Positions 1-7,198 of a stretch of DNA of 17,608 nt are shown here, piece by piece; the stretch's first letter is position 1; each line of letters begins with the position of its first letter. Origin of the DNA: JBBRYK01 sp038237665 (GTDB lineage: Bacteria; Actinomycetota; Thermoleophilia; Gaiellales; Gaiellaceae); NCBI GenBank assembly GCA_038237665.1, contig JBBRYK010000057.1, positions 1-17,608 of the forward strand, written 5' to 3'. Made by a program: the position numbers and the translations under genes. The notes beneath the pieces are model-generated. The model worked only from the letters and a program-made list of their open reading frames with translations. It made no database searches and was not told the DNA's origin.

Positions 1-331
1 CGGCGCGCGCGAGCAGCGGGCCTTCGGCCCGGGTCCCGAACGCCTGGTAGGGGCCGAACGCCAGCTCGGTGACCACGTCGAGCTTGATCCAGGTCCCGTC
101 CTGCACGTCGAAGCCCAGATAGAAGCGGTGCGTCCCGTGCCCCCAGGTGCGCAGGCGCCGGAAGCCCGCACGCTCGAGCGCGCCTCCGGCGCGCCTGGCG
201 TTCCCGACGAGGAGGTCGACGTCGCCCTGGGGCGCCGCGAGGTCGTCCTCGCCCCGCAGGACTGCCCAGGTCACGCCGTCCTCATCGAGCGCGGCGAAGG
301 CGCTCGCGAGCAGAGGATGGAGCCCGGTCAC
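1..331 (-). CDS. Nucleotidyltransferase-like protein (partial, 3' end beyond window)
   Basis: The reading frame is open from a GTG at 331 down to the window edge (110 codons) and its 3' end is missing. The GTG overlaps the TGA stop of the upstream kinase gene as GTGA, which suggests translational coupling and supports the start. Residues 22-27 read WAVLRG and residues 37-42 read DVDLLV. A V-L-R-G strand followed by an acidic D-x-D motif is typical of nucleotidyltransferase-fold proteins found in polysaccharide loci, some of which continue into a thymidylate-kinase-like domain. Whether this one does cannot be seen here. A later KLDVV segment near residue 83 could supply the third acidic residue. 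The substrate is unknown. The fold assignment is moderate and rests on motifs; the coding call itself is good. Confidence 0.62.
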   Translation of the reverse strand, partial: MTGLHPLLASAFAALDEDGVTWAVLRGEDDLAAPQGDVDLLVGNARRAGGALERAGFRRLRTWGHGTHRFYLGFDVQDGTWIKLDVVTELAFGPYQAFGTRAEGPLLARA

Positions 332-1512
332 GCGAGCGCCGTCGCGACCAGCTCGATGTTCTCCTCGCGCCAGCGCCGGCGCTCGAGCCGGTCTGCGGAC
401 TTCCCGACGTCTCGACTGACGAAGTCGAGCCAGTAGGCCGCGACGAGGTCCTCGAGGAGCTCCGGCGTCGACTCGACGCCTGCGCGGGAGAGCAGCCCCT
501 GCGCCCGCTCGTCCCCGCCCGCGCGGGCCCAGGGGAGCAGGAACTCGACGATCGTCGGCCCGAGGTTCCGGCGGTGGCGGAGGTAGTCGTCGGTTGCGAT
601 CAGCTGCAGGTAGTCGTGGAGGGGGAGCCGCGGACCCGCTGCATCCCAGTCGATCACGCCGGTGAGACGAGCCCCGGAGACGAGCAGGTTGCCCGCGTGG
701 AAGTCGCCGTGAGCAAAGCCTCGCGGCAGATCGAGCGACCGCAGGCGCTTCACTGTCTCGGCGATCGCGGGGAAGGCTCGATCCGTGATCCAGGCATTCG
801 CGTATGCGCTGGGGCTGACGAAGAAGAGATCCCCCAGGAACTGGAGGCCGGCGTCGAGCAGCCCGTCGTCCAGGCCTGGCGGTGGGCTGCCGGGAAGTCG
901 CGGTTCGCGCGACCAGTGCGCGAGCCCGAGCTGGCCCGACTCGGTCGTCCAGGGAACGAGCTCCGAGGTGAAGCCGGCTGCGCGAAGGCCGGCCAGCGCT
1001 GCGACCTGCCCGTCGACCGGCCTCGAGCGGCCGATGGACACGCGGAGAACCTCCGTGTCCGACAGAGCCACGACCGCTCCCTCGCGCAAGAGCGGAGGCC
1101 GGGTTCCACGGTCTCCAACCAGACTTTGCAACACAGTGTTACTTGCGCTTCTTCGCCCCACCGCGACGGCTCCGAGGGGAAGCGACCCGGTCCCGAGCTC
1201 GCCTTCGAGGTTCCAAGTCAGCACCTCGACGAGCGGGTAGCCGAGCTGTTCGAGGCTCGCCGCCGCCGCTGCCGCCCGGGCCTGCACCGACACGGAGCGG
1301 AGCACACGCTGCGCTGCGCGGACAAGGCGGAGCCGATGCTCTTCCGGGGTGGGGGCGAGGAAGGGAACGGCGGCGACCCCGGCCTCGCCGCGAATGTCGC
1401 CCGGCGCTCCGATCTCGATGTCCGGCGGCTCGAGCGACGTCGCCGACGCCGGCAGCACGGCCGGCAGCCAGGCCAAGCGAGGATCCGCGGGTTCCAGGGG
1501 GAAATCGTCCAA
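328..1512 (-). CDS. Aminoglycoside phosphotransferase-fold kinase
   Basis: A 394-residue protein if read from the TTG at 1512. The C-terminal half carries the APH/choline-kinase signature: the catalytic loop HGDFHAGN at residues 268-275 and the metal-binding IDWD at 287-290, followed by a helical C-lobe. The N-terminal ~150 residues are not recognisable, and the N-lobe strand (EVLRVSIGR, about 154-162) has arginine where these kinases often carry the ATP-binding lysine. An in-frame TAG lies just upstream, so the start is the TTG or a later one (TTG at codon 13, GTG at codon 19); no clear Shine-Dalgarno sequence is visible. In this setting it may phosphorylate a sugar or other small molecule used by the polysaccharide pathway rather than an antibiotic; that is inference. 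It is divergent from the flippase gene and coupled to the downstream nucleotidyltransferase-like gene. Confidence 0.75.
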   Translation of the reverse strand: MDDFPLEPADPRLAWLPAVLPASATSLEPPDIEIGAPGDIRGEAGVAAVPFLAPTPEEHRLRLVRAAQRVLRSVSVQARAAAAAASLEQLGYPLVEVLTWNLEGELGTGSLPLGAVAVGRRSASNTVLQSLVGDRGTRPPLLREGAVVALSDTEVLRVSIGRSRPVDGQVAALAGLRAAGFTSELVPWTTESGQLGLAHWSREPRLPGSPPPGLDDGLLDAGLQFLGDLFFVSPSAYANAWITDRAFPAIAETVKRLRSLDLPRGFAHGDFHAGNLLVSGARLTGVIDWDAAGPRLPLHDYLQLIATDDYLRHRRNLGPTIVEFLLPWARAGGDERAQGLLSRAGVESTPELLEDLVAAYWLDFVSRDVGKSADRLERRRWREENIELVATALA

Positions 1513-1572
1513 CTTGATGCACTATGAGTCGTGTGCGGCGTCACTTCCACGCGCCGCGGTGATGATCCTCTG

Positions 1573-2910
1573 ATGGCTGAGATGCAGCCTCGCTCGCGCC
1601 GCCCCTCGTTCCTGTCGTCGGCGGCGTTGACCTGGGGAACGAACATCGCCGTCGCGATCCTCGCGCTCGTGAACGTCCTGATCGTCGCACGAACGCTCGG
1701 GCCGACCGGACGCGGCCAGGTCGCCTTCCTGACGACGATCGGGACTCTAGTTGCCTATTTAGCAAACATGGGCATCAACCAGTCGAACTCGAATCTCGGT
1801 GGAACCCGGCCCGAGGCTCGCCCGGCACTGGCGACGAACTCCGTCCTCTTCGCCCTCCTCTTCGGCGCGCTCGGGGCGGGGGGCGTGCTCGCCCTGGTGG
1901 CGATCTTCCCGGGCGCGGGCGGCGATTCGAGCGCCACGCTCCGCTGGATCGCGCTGGCCGGGATCCCCGTAGTGATCCTGGAGACGTACCTGACCAACCT
2001 GCTCCAGGCCGAATACGGCTTCATCGTCACGAACGCGGCCTGGCTGGCCGGCCCGTTCGTCAACGCGGCCACCAACGGCATCCTCGCGGGCCTCGGCCAT
2101 TTGACGCCCAAGAGCGCAATCACCGCCTGGGCGGCCAGCTGGGCGGTGTCCGTCTCGGTGCTCGTGATCGCGCAGGCCCGGCGGGCCGGCTTCGGGCGGC
2201 CGAGCCTGCCGCTCGCGCGCGCGATGCTCTGGTTCGGGCTGAAGGCGCACGCGGGCAGGATCCTGCTCGTGGGCAACTACCGGCTCGACCAGTGGCTCGT
2301 CGGAACGATCGCGGGTTCCCGGGAGCTCGGGCTCTACAGCGTCGCAGTCGCCTGGTCGGAAGGGCTCTTCTATCTTCCGACCGCGCTCGTGAGCGTGCAG
2401 CGGCCCGATCTCGTCCGCGCGACTCCGCAGGAGGCCGCGAGGCAGACGACAGCCGTATTTCGGGTGGCAGCGCTGATCACGGCGTTCCTGGCCGGGGCGC
2501 TTGTCCTCGCGGCACCGCTGCTCTGCACCACGGTCTTCGGCAGCGCCTTCTCCGGCTCGACCGACATGCTGCGCGTGCTTGCGATCGGCGGCTTCGGCGT
2601 CGTCGCGCTGAAGCTCTTCGGGCAGGCCCTGACAGCGCAGCGCAAGCCGATGCTCGAGACCGCGGCGATCGCGGTCGCGTTCTGCCTCGGGCTGGCGCTC
2701 GACCTGGTCCTGATCCCGGGCCACGGCGGGATGGGCGCCGCGGTTGCCGCGGCCGTCGCCTACAGCGTGGGCGGGTTGGCCGTGATCCTGATCTTCGGCC
2801 GGGCGATGGGTGTCCGGGGCGGGGAGTTCGTACCCCGACGCTCGGACGCGGCGCTCGTCCGCCGCCTGCGGCCGGGCCGACGCCCGGAGATCGAGGCCGA
2901 ATCGCCGTGA
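1573..2910 (+). CDS. Wzx-type polysaccharide flippase (MOP superfamily)
   Basis: An integral membrane protein of about 445 residues, built almost wholly of hydrophobic helices (roughly 12). The N-terminal segment contains NVLIVARTLGPTGRGQVAF, which matches the A-R-x-L-G-P-x-G-x-G signature after the first helix of polysaccharide transport proteins. Members move undecaprenyl-linked repeat units across the cytoplasmic membrane. The frame is open from a GTG at 1531, but the ATG at 1573, or the ATG at 1582, is more likely because the membrane domain begins soon after it; no strong ribosome binding site separates them. The stop TGA overlaps the GTG of the next glycosyltransferase gene. The last 30 residues are charged and arginine-rich, consistent with a cytoplasmic tail. 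Family is confident; the lipid-linked substrate is unknown. Confidence 0.85.
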   Translation: MAEMQPRSRRPSFLSSAALTWGTNIAVAILALVNVLIVARTLGPTGRGQVAFLTTIGTLVAYLANMGINQSNSNLGGTRPEARPALATNSVLFALLFGALGAGGVLALVAIFPGAGGDSSATLRWIALAGIPVVILETYLTNLLQAEYGFIVTNAAWLAGPFVNAATNGILAGLGHLTPKSAITAWAASWAVSVSVLVIAQARRAGFGRPSLPLARAMLWFGLKAHAGRILLVGNYRLDQWLVGTIAGSRELGLYSVAVAWSEGLFYLPTALVSVQRPDLVRATPQEAARQTTAVFRVAALITAFLAGALVLAAPLLCTTVFGSAFSGSTDMLRVLAIGGFGVVALKLFGQALTAQRKPMLETAAIAVAFCLGLALDLVLIPGHGGMGAAVAAAVAYSVGGLAVILIFGRAMGVRGGEFVPRRSDAALVRRLRPGRRPEIEAESP

Positions 2911-2949
2911 TCAGCCGAATCGCCGTGATCAGGCGCGTCGCAGTGATCA
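2896..2949 (+). repeat. 18-bp tandem repeat (two exact copies plus one degenerate) across the flippase/glycosyltransferase junction
   Basis: The unit GCCGAATCGCCGTGATCA occurs exactly at 2896-2913 and again at 2914-2931, and the next 18 bases (2932-2949) match it at 14 of 18 positions. Each copy contains GTGATC, so each provides an in-frame GTG (2907, 2925 and 2943). The first copy also contains the flippase stop codon. Because the unit is a multiple of three, copy number changes add or remove six residues at the glycosyltransferase N-terminus without breaking either frame. Confidence 0.9.
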
Positions 2950-3920
2950 TCCCGATGCTGAACGAGGCGGCCCACATCGACCACCTCGTCGAGGATCTCG
3001 CCGCGCAGGACTTCGAAGGCGAGATCAGGGTGTACGTCGCCGACGGCGGCTCGGCCGACGGCTCGCCGGACCGCCTGCGCGAAGCTGCCGGACGGGCCGG
3101 TCTCGATCTGACCGTCCTCGACAACCCGAGGCGGGTCGCGGCCGCGGGGCTGAACGTCTGCCTGGACCATGCCCTCGCGGACGGAGCGGACCTGATCGTC
3201 CGTCTCGACTGCCATTCGCGTTACCCCTCCGACTATGTGCGCCGGTGCGCCGAGGTCTCCGCCGAAACCGGTGCGTGGAACGTCGGCGGCCTCTTCGAGC
3301 CCGAGGGAACGACCCCGACCGGCCGCGCTGTCGCGTGCGTGCTCGAGAGCCCCTTCGGCGGGCACAACTGGATGCCGGGTCGCGACCGCCGCGCGGACGT
3401 CGACACGGTCTTCTGCGGCGCGTTCCGGCCCGAGGCGTTCGAACGGGTCGGACGCTACGACGAGCACGTCGGCACGGCCGAGGTCGAGGACCTGAACATG
3501 CGCATCCGGGAGGCGGGCGGCCGCGTCGTCTACGACCCTGCGATCTGGCTCACCTACTTCACGCGCGAGACCCCCAAGCGCGTGTTCGTGCAGTACTACC
3601 GCTACGGTCTGAACAAGGTGGCCGTCGCAGTGAAGCACCGGCAGGTCGTGAGCGGGCGCGCTTTGGTTCCGCTGGTCTTCGTCGGCTCGCTGGCCACGCT
3701 CGGGGCAGCCGCCGTCCCCTCGTCGCTCGCCCGGAAGGTGCTCGCCGGCGAAGTGGGCGTGTACGGCCTCTGTGCGCTCGCCTTCGGGGCCGATGCCGTC
3801 CGCCGTCGCCGTGAGAGGTGGGGGCTCCTGCCGCGTGTCGTCACCGTCTTCCCGCTTCTCCATGTCGCGCACGGGCTCGGCGGGCTGCACGGCTGGCTGC
3901 GTGCCGCGCGGCGCCGGTGA
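2907..3920 (+). CDS. Family 2 glycosyltransferase, ExoA-like, membrane associated
   Basis: A 337-residue protein if translated from the GTG overlapping the flippase stop (GTGA). Two further in-frame GTG codons at 2925 and 2943 are also possible. Right after the start comes VAVIIPMLNEAAH, the first strand of a GT-A glycosyltransferase, then ADGGSADGS (about 45-52). The metal site appears as DCHSRYPSDY rather than DxD, like the DAH-R-YP pattern of succinoglycan ExoA. Later come FCGAF, VEDLNMRIREAGG, which holds the E-D of the acceptor/base motif, and a QYYRYGLNK segment also seen in ExoA-like enzymes. Two or three hydrophobic segments near the C-terminus anchor it to the membrane. It likely adds a sugar to the lipid-linked repeat on the cytoplasmic face; donor and acceptor are unknown. 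Its TGA overlaps the next gene's GTG. Confidence 0.85.
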   Translation: MISRIAVIRRVAVIIPMLNEAAHIDHLVEDLAAQDFEGEIRVYVADGGSADGSPDRLREAAGRAGLDLTVLDNPRRVAAAGLNVCLDHALADGADLIVRLDCHSRYPSDYVRRCAEVSAETGAWNVGGLFEPEGTTPTGRAVACVLESPFGGHNWMPGRDRRADVDTVFCGAFRPEAFERVGRYDEHVGTAEVEDLNMRIREAGGRVVYDPAIWLTYFTRETPKRVFVQYYRYGLNKVAVAVKHRQVVSGRALVPLVFVGSLATLGAAAVPSSLARKVLAGEVGVYGLCALAFGADAVRRRRERWGLLPRVVTVFPLLHVAHGLGGLHGWLRAARRR

Positions 3921-5244
3921 GACGCGCTCTTCTCGGCGTCGTTGCCGTCATGGCAGGCGCAATGGCTCTGGGGCTCGGGGGAGAAGCTGCTCCCAATCTC
4001 GTCCAGAACGGCAGCTTCGAGGGGTCGCTGTCGGGATGGGGTGCCGCGAAAGCGCGCCTGCAGCGCTCCGCCGACGGAGTCGTCGGACGGAGGGCGGCAC
4101 GAGTCCTCGTCGTGAGCGGCGCCGGCAGTTTCTCGATCTACCCGAACCCGAAGCCGGTGCGCTCGACGGCACCCCGGACGTCCTACCTCGCGTCGGCCTG
4201 GGTCCGCAGCGACCGTGCCGACCGAACGCTGTGTCTGCGCATCCGGGAGTGGGCCGCGGGCGATGTCGCCGGCTCGGGCCAGACGTGCGCCACGGTCGGT
4301 AAGGCGTGGCAGCAGCTCACGGAGCTCGTTTACACGCCGGCTGCCGCAAGGAGGTCACTGGACGTGTACGTCTATCGCCCGCGAGCCGTTGCCGGCGACA
4401 GCTTCGAGGTCGACGGAGTCTCGCTCGTCCAGCGGGCAGTCACACCGCCGCCTCCGCAGGAGATCGCGACCCTCATTGCCGTCGGCGACATCGCGACCTG
4501 CGACTCGAACGACGATCTGCGGACCGCCGATCTGGCCGCAGGCCTCGACGGCACCGTTGCGACTCTCGGGGACAACGTCTACGAGCGCGGAACCCCAACG
4601 GAGTTCGAGCAGTGCTATGCACCGTCCTGGGGCGCCTGAAGAGCGGTACCCGTCCCTCACCGGGCAACCACGACTATTCCACCAAGGGGGCGGCAGGCTA
4701 CTTCGGCTACTTCGGCTCCGCTGCGGGACCCGACCGCCGCGGCTACTACAGCTACGACGTCGGCGCCTGGCACGTTCTCTCTCTGAACAGCAACTGCGAC
4801 GTGATCGACTGCCGGCCGGAGGTGCAATGGCTGAAGGACGACCTGGCGGAGCATCGCGCGAGGTGCACGCTGGCTTACTGGCATCACGCACGCTTTAGCT
4901 CGGGCCTCCACGGAAGCGACCCGATGACGGCGCCCCTCTACCAGGTGCTCTACGACGCGGGCGCCGATGTCGTGCTGACGGGCCACGATCACGACTACGA
5001 GCGCTTCGCACCTCAGGATCCGGCCGGCCGCGCCGACCCGATCGGGGGACTGCGCGAGTTCGTCGTCGGCACCGGTGGGCGCAGTCTGCGCAACTTCCAG
5101 AGCACCGCGGCGAACAGTCAGGTGCGTAACCGCACTACCTTCGGCGTACTGGGGCTGCGCCTCCTGCCGAAGGGCTACGAATGGCGCTTTCTCCCGGTGT
5201 CGGGTGGCACGTTCACCGACGCCGGCTCGGACAGCTGCCACTAG
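3917..5244 (+). pseudogene. Secreted metallophosphatase with N-terminal carbohydrate-binding-like domain, frame broken at 4629-4632
   Basis: The GTG at 3917 overlaps the preceding stop (GTGA). The protein begins with a signal peptide (RR, then a hydrophobic stretch to about residue 22). A jelly-roll-like domain starting NGSFEG (31-36) runs to about residue 170. A calcineurin-like phosphoesterase follows, with VGDIATCDS and LGDNVYERG in the first frame and GNHDY, YWHHARF and TGHDHDYER in another. Reading stops at TGA 4637-4639 after 240 residues. The rest of the domain (from 4633 to 5244) lies in the -1 frame. One extra G in the run 4629-4632 would restore TGG-GGG-CGC-CTG and a continuous protein of about 442 residues with all metal ligands intact. 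The cause is a real one-base deletion or a sequencing error; the site is not a good -1 slippery heptamer. The intact enzyme would act outside the membrane on an unknown phosphoester. Confidence 0.85.
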
Positions 5245-5304
5245 CGACGTCCCCTCCCTGAGCTACCCCGTTCGAGGCGAATCACTCGTTTGAGATCGCG
5301 GCCT

Positions 5305-5321
5305 CTCCCTCGTTTGGGGAG
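5305..5321 (+). other. Small hairpin in the 148-bp gap between the phosphatase and the next secreted-protein gene
   Basis: CTCCC at 5305-5309 pairs with GGGAG at 5317-5321 around a 7-base loop. The word CTCGTTTG also occurs twice nearby (5285-5292 and 5309-5316). There is no T tract after the stem, so a terminator role is only a guess. Nothing else recognisable lies in 5245-5392 apart from the presumed promoter/leader of the following gene. Confidence 0.3.
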
Positions 5322-5392
5322 CGGGCTGTAGAGCTGCTTAATCGCTGATTCCGACGCAAAGTTAGGGGATCGCTGCGCCGAGAACAGGTGCA

Positions 5393-7198
5393 GTGACCCG
5401 CTCAGCCCAGACCCTTCTCGTTGCGCTCTCGACGCTCCTGCTCACCGCCCTCACAGCCTCGGCTGCGGCGGCGGGAGACGCGCCGTACAAGGGTGGCAAG
5501 GTTGCCGGCTTCGCCGGTGGCAAGACCCCCGCGAAGGCGCAGGTGAAGCCGAAGGCCTCCCGGAGGATCTCGGCCGAGATGCTTCCGGCCAACGGCAGCT
5601 TCGAAGGCTCGCTCGACGGCTGGGCCGGATACGGCGCGAGGCTCACCCTCGTCTCCCCAGCACCGGACGGTTCGTATGCCGCCCGCGTGATGTCGACGGG
5701 CAAGGCTTCGACCTTCTCGATCTATCCCACGCCCGCGCCCGTCCGTTCGACAGTCGCCGGAACGGTGTACAACGCCTCCGGCTGGCTGCGGAGCGACCAG
5801 CAGGGCCGCACGGTCTGCCTCCGGGTACGCGAATGGGCGGCCGATGCGCTCGTCGGATCGGCCCAGTCGTGCGCCGTCGTCTCGTCCACCTGGAAGCACT
5901 TCCCGGCGCTGACCTACAAGGTGGCAGCGTCCGGTCACGAGGTCGACATCTACGCCTACGAATTCCGGAAGGCGGCCGCCGACACGTTCGAGGTCGACGC
6001 GATCAGCCTCGGCGGCTCTTCCGCCGTCCCGCCGCCGCCCCCGCCTCCTCCCCCGCCGCCCCCGCCGCCCCCTCCCCCGCCGCCCCCGGCGCCCACAACC
6101 GGATTGAGCGCGACCTCGGTCGACAGCTCACACGTCCGCCTCGACTGGGGCGCCGTTGCGGGAGCGACCAGCTACCGCGTGGTGCGAAACGGCCTCGTGG
6201 TCGGCACCACTGCCGGACTGACGTTCACCGACACGATGCTCTGGCAGGGGACACAGTACGCCTACAACCTCCTCGCGCTGGCGGCCGACGGGTCGACGGT
6301 GAACACACTGACGGCGTCCGTCGCAACCGCACTCCTGCCCGCGAGCGGCTTCCCCCGTCCGTTCCCGGCGACGAGCGTCTGGAACACCCCGGTCGGCAAC
6401 GCTGCTCTCGACCCGCGCAGCCCTGCCCTCGCCGGATATCTGGCGGCAAACGCGAAGAACCCGAATATCACCCTTCATTCGTGGGGTGTCTCGGTCGCCG
6501 AGTCGCACGCGAGCGACCAGAGCTACTCCGTGCCGTGTGTGACGTTCCCGCGCTGCACCCTGAGCGCCTTCGGCGACTTCGCGATTCCCGTCACCGCGCA
6601 GCCCGATCCGTCCGCCGACCGGCACCTCGCGGTCGTCGACGCGTCCTCCCAGCGCGAGTGGGACCTCTGGCAGGGCTCGAACGCCGGCGGCACCTGGACG
6701 GCCGGCGCGGGCGCCGGAGTCTCGATGGCGGGCAACGGCACCGCTCCGGCCAACACCGAATCGGGCAACGCAGCCAACTTCCCGCTCGTCGGTGGCATCG
6801 TCCGCCCGGAGGAGATCGCACAGGGCCGGATCGACCACGCTCTCGTCTTCATGATGCCCGGCGTCTCGAGCCAGGGTCATGTCTGCCCGGCCACGCACAA
6901 CGACGGCGACTCGTCGGACCCGAACGCCCTGATGGAGGGCATGCGGATCCAGCTCGACCCGTCCGTGAACGTCGATTCGCTCCCGCTGCCGGCCTGGCAG
7001 AAGACGGTCGCCCGCGCACTCCAGGTCTACGGGGCGTACCTCCGAGACAACAGCGGCTCGCTCGCGATCCTCGCCGAGAGCTCCGGCTCCCGGGGCTACG
7101 ACGCCTGGGCGAACGTCGGGTTGTCATCCGGCAACCCCTCGGTTGCCGGGCTTCCGTGGGACAAGTTCCGCGTCCTCGCTTCGCAGACCGGCTGCTAA
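5393..7198 (+). CDS. Secreted multidomain protein: carbohydrate-binding-like domain, polyproline linker, FnIII-like domain, unrecognised C-terminal domain
   Basis: A 601-residue exported protein starting at GTG 5393. Residues 1-28 form a signal peptide ending in an alanine-rich cleavage region. A low-complexity Lys/Gly/Ala stretch precedes a jelly-roll-like domain from NGSFEG (67-72) to FEVDAISL (about 208). Twenty consecutive prolines (213-232) form a linker. Residues ~236-315 resemble a fibronectin type III fold (DSSHVRLDWGAVAGATSYRVVRNG). The C-terminal ~280 residues contain FPATSVWNTPVG, DRHLAVVD, EWDLWQ and RIDHALVFMMPG with a few cysteines; I do not recognise this family. The first domain closely parallels that of the preceding phosphatase, for example both carry a TFSIYP/SFSIYP segment followed by PVRST. 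It probably binds or acts on cell-surface polysaccharide, but no catalytic residues can be named. Its stop overlaps the stop of the convergent gene. Confidence 0.82.
   Translation: MTRSAQTLLVALSTLLLTALTASAAAAGDAPYKGGKVAGFAGGKTPAKAQVKPKASRRISAEMLPANGSFEGSLDGWAGYGARLTLVSPAPDGSYAARVMSTGKASTFSIYPTPAPVRSTVAGTVYNASGWLRSDQQGRTVCLRVREWAADALVGSAQSCAVVSSTWKHFPALTYKVAASGHEVDIYAYEFRKAAADTFEVDAISLGGSSAVPPPPPPPPPPPPPPPPPPPPAPTTGLSATSVDSSHVRLDWGAVAGATSYRVVRNGLVVGTTAGLTFTDTMLWQGTQYAYNLLALAADGSTVNTLTASVATALLPASGFPRPFPATSVWNTPVGNAALDPRSPALAGYLAANAKNPNITLHSWGVSVAESHASDQSYSVPCVTFPRCTLSAFGDFAIPVTAQPDPSADRHLAVVDASSQREWDLWQGSNAGGTWTAGAGAGVSMAGNGTAPANTESGNAANFPLVGGIVRPEEIAQGRIDHALVFMMPGVSSQGHVCPATHNDGDSSDPNALMEGMRIQLDPSVNVDSLPLPAWQKTVARALQVYGAYLRDNSGSLAILAESSGSRGYDAWANVGLSSGNPSVAGLPWDKFRVLASQTGC
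6029..6088 (+). repeat. Polyproline-coding tract
   Basis: Sixty bases of CCN codons encode 20 consecutive prolines, forming the linker between the carbohydrate-binding-like and FnIII-like domains of the secreted protein. Codons are a mixture of CCG, CCC and CCT, so this is not a pure triplet repeat. Such a run would be expected to need elongation factor P for smooth translation (established for polyproline stretches). Confidence 0.9.

Noticed and set aside
4625..4639. Programmed -1 frameshifting at the four-G run.
   Set aside because: The zero-frame codons TGG GGC do not form an X XXY YYZ heptamer and tRNA-Trp would not re-pair well with CTG. A deletion or sequencing error is simpler.
4633..5244. 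Treating the second part of the phosphatase as an independent gene.
   Set aside because: The segment starts in the middle of a conserved phosphoesterase domain, has no start codon with a ribosome binding site near its beginning, and joins perfectly to the preceding frame if one base is restored.
5353..5390. GACGCAAAG followed by a G-rich stretch and AGG, resembling part of a cyclic di-GMP-I (GEMM) riboswitch.
   Set aside because: The upstream half of that riboswitch (the conserved A/G-rich segment and the receptor stem) is not present, and the bases after GCAAAG do not fit.
6029..6088. The CCN-rich tract considered as a CRISPR-like or microsatellite array.
   Set aside because: It is in frame, encodes 20 prolines with mixed codons, and sits between two folded domains, so it is an ordinary protein linker.
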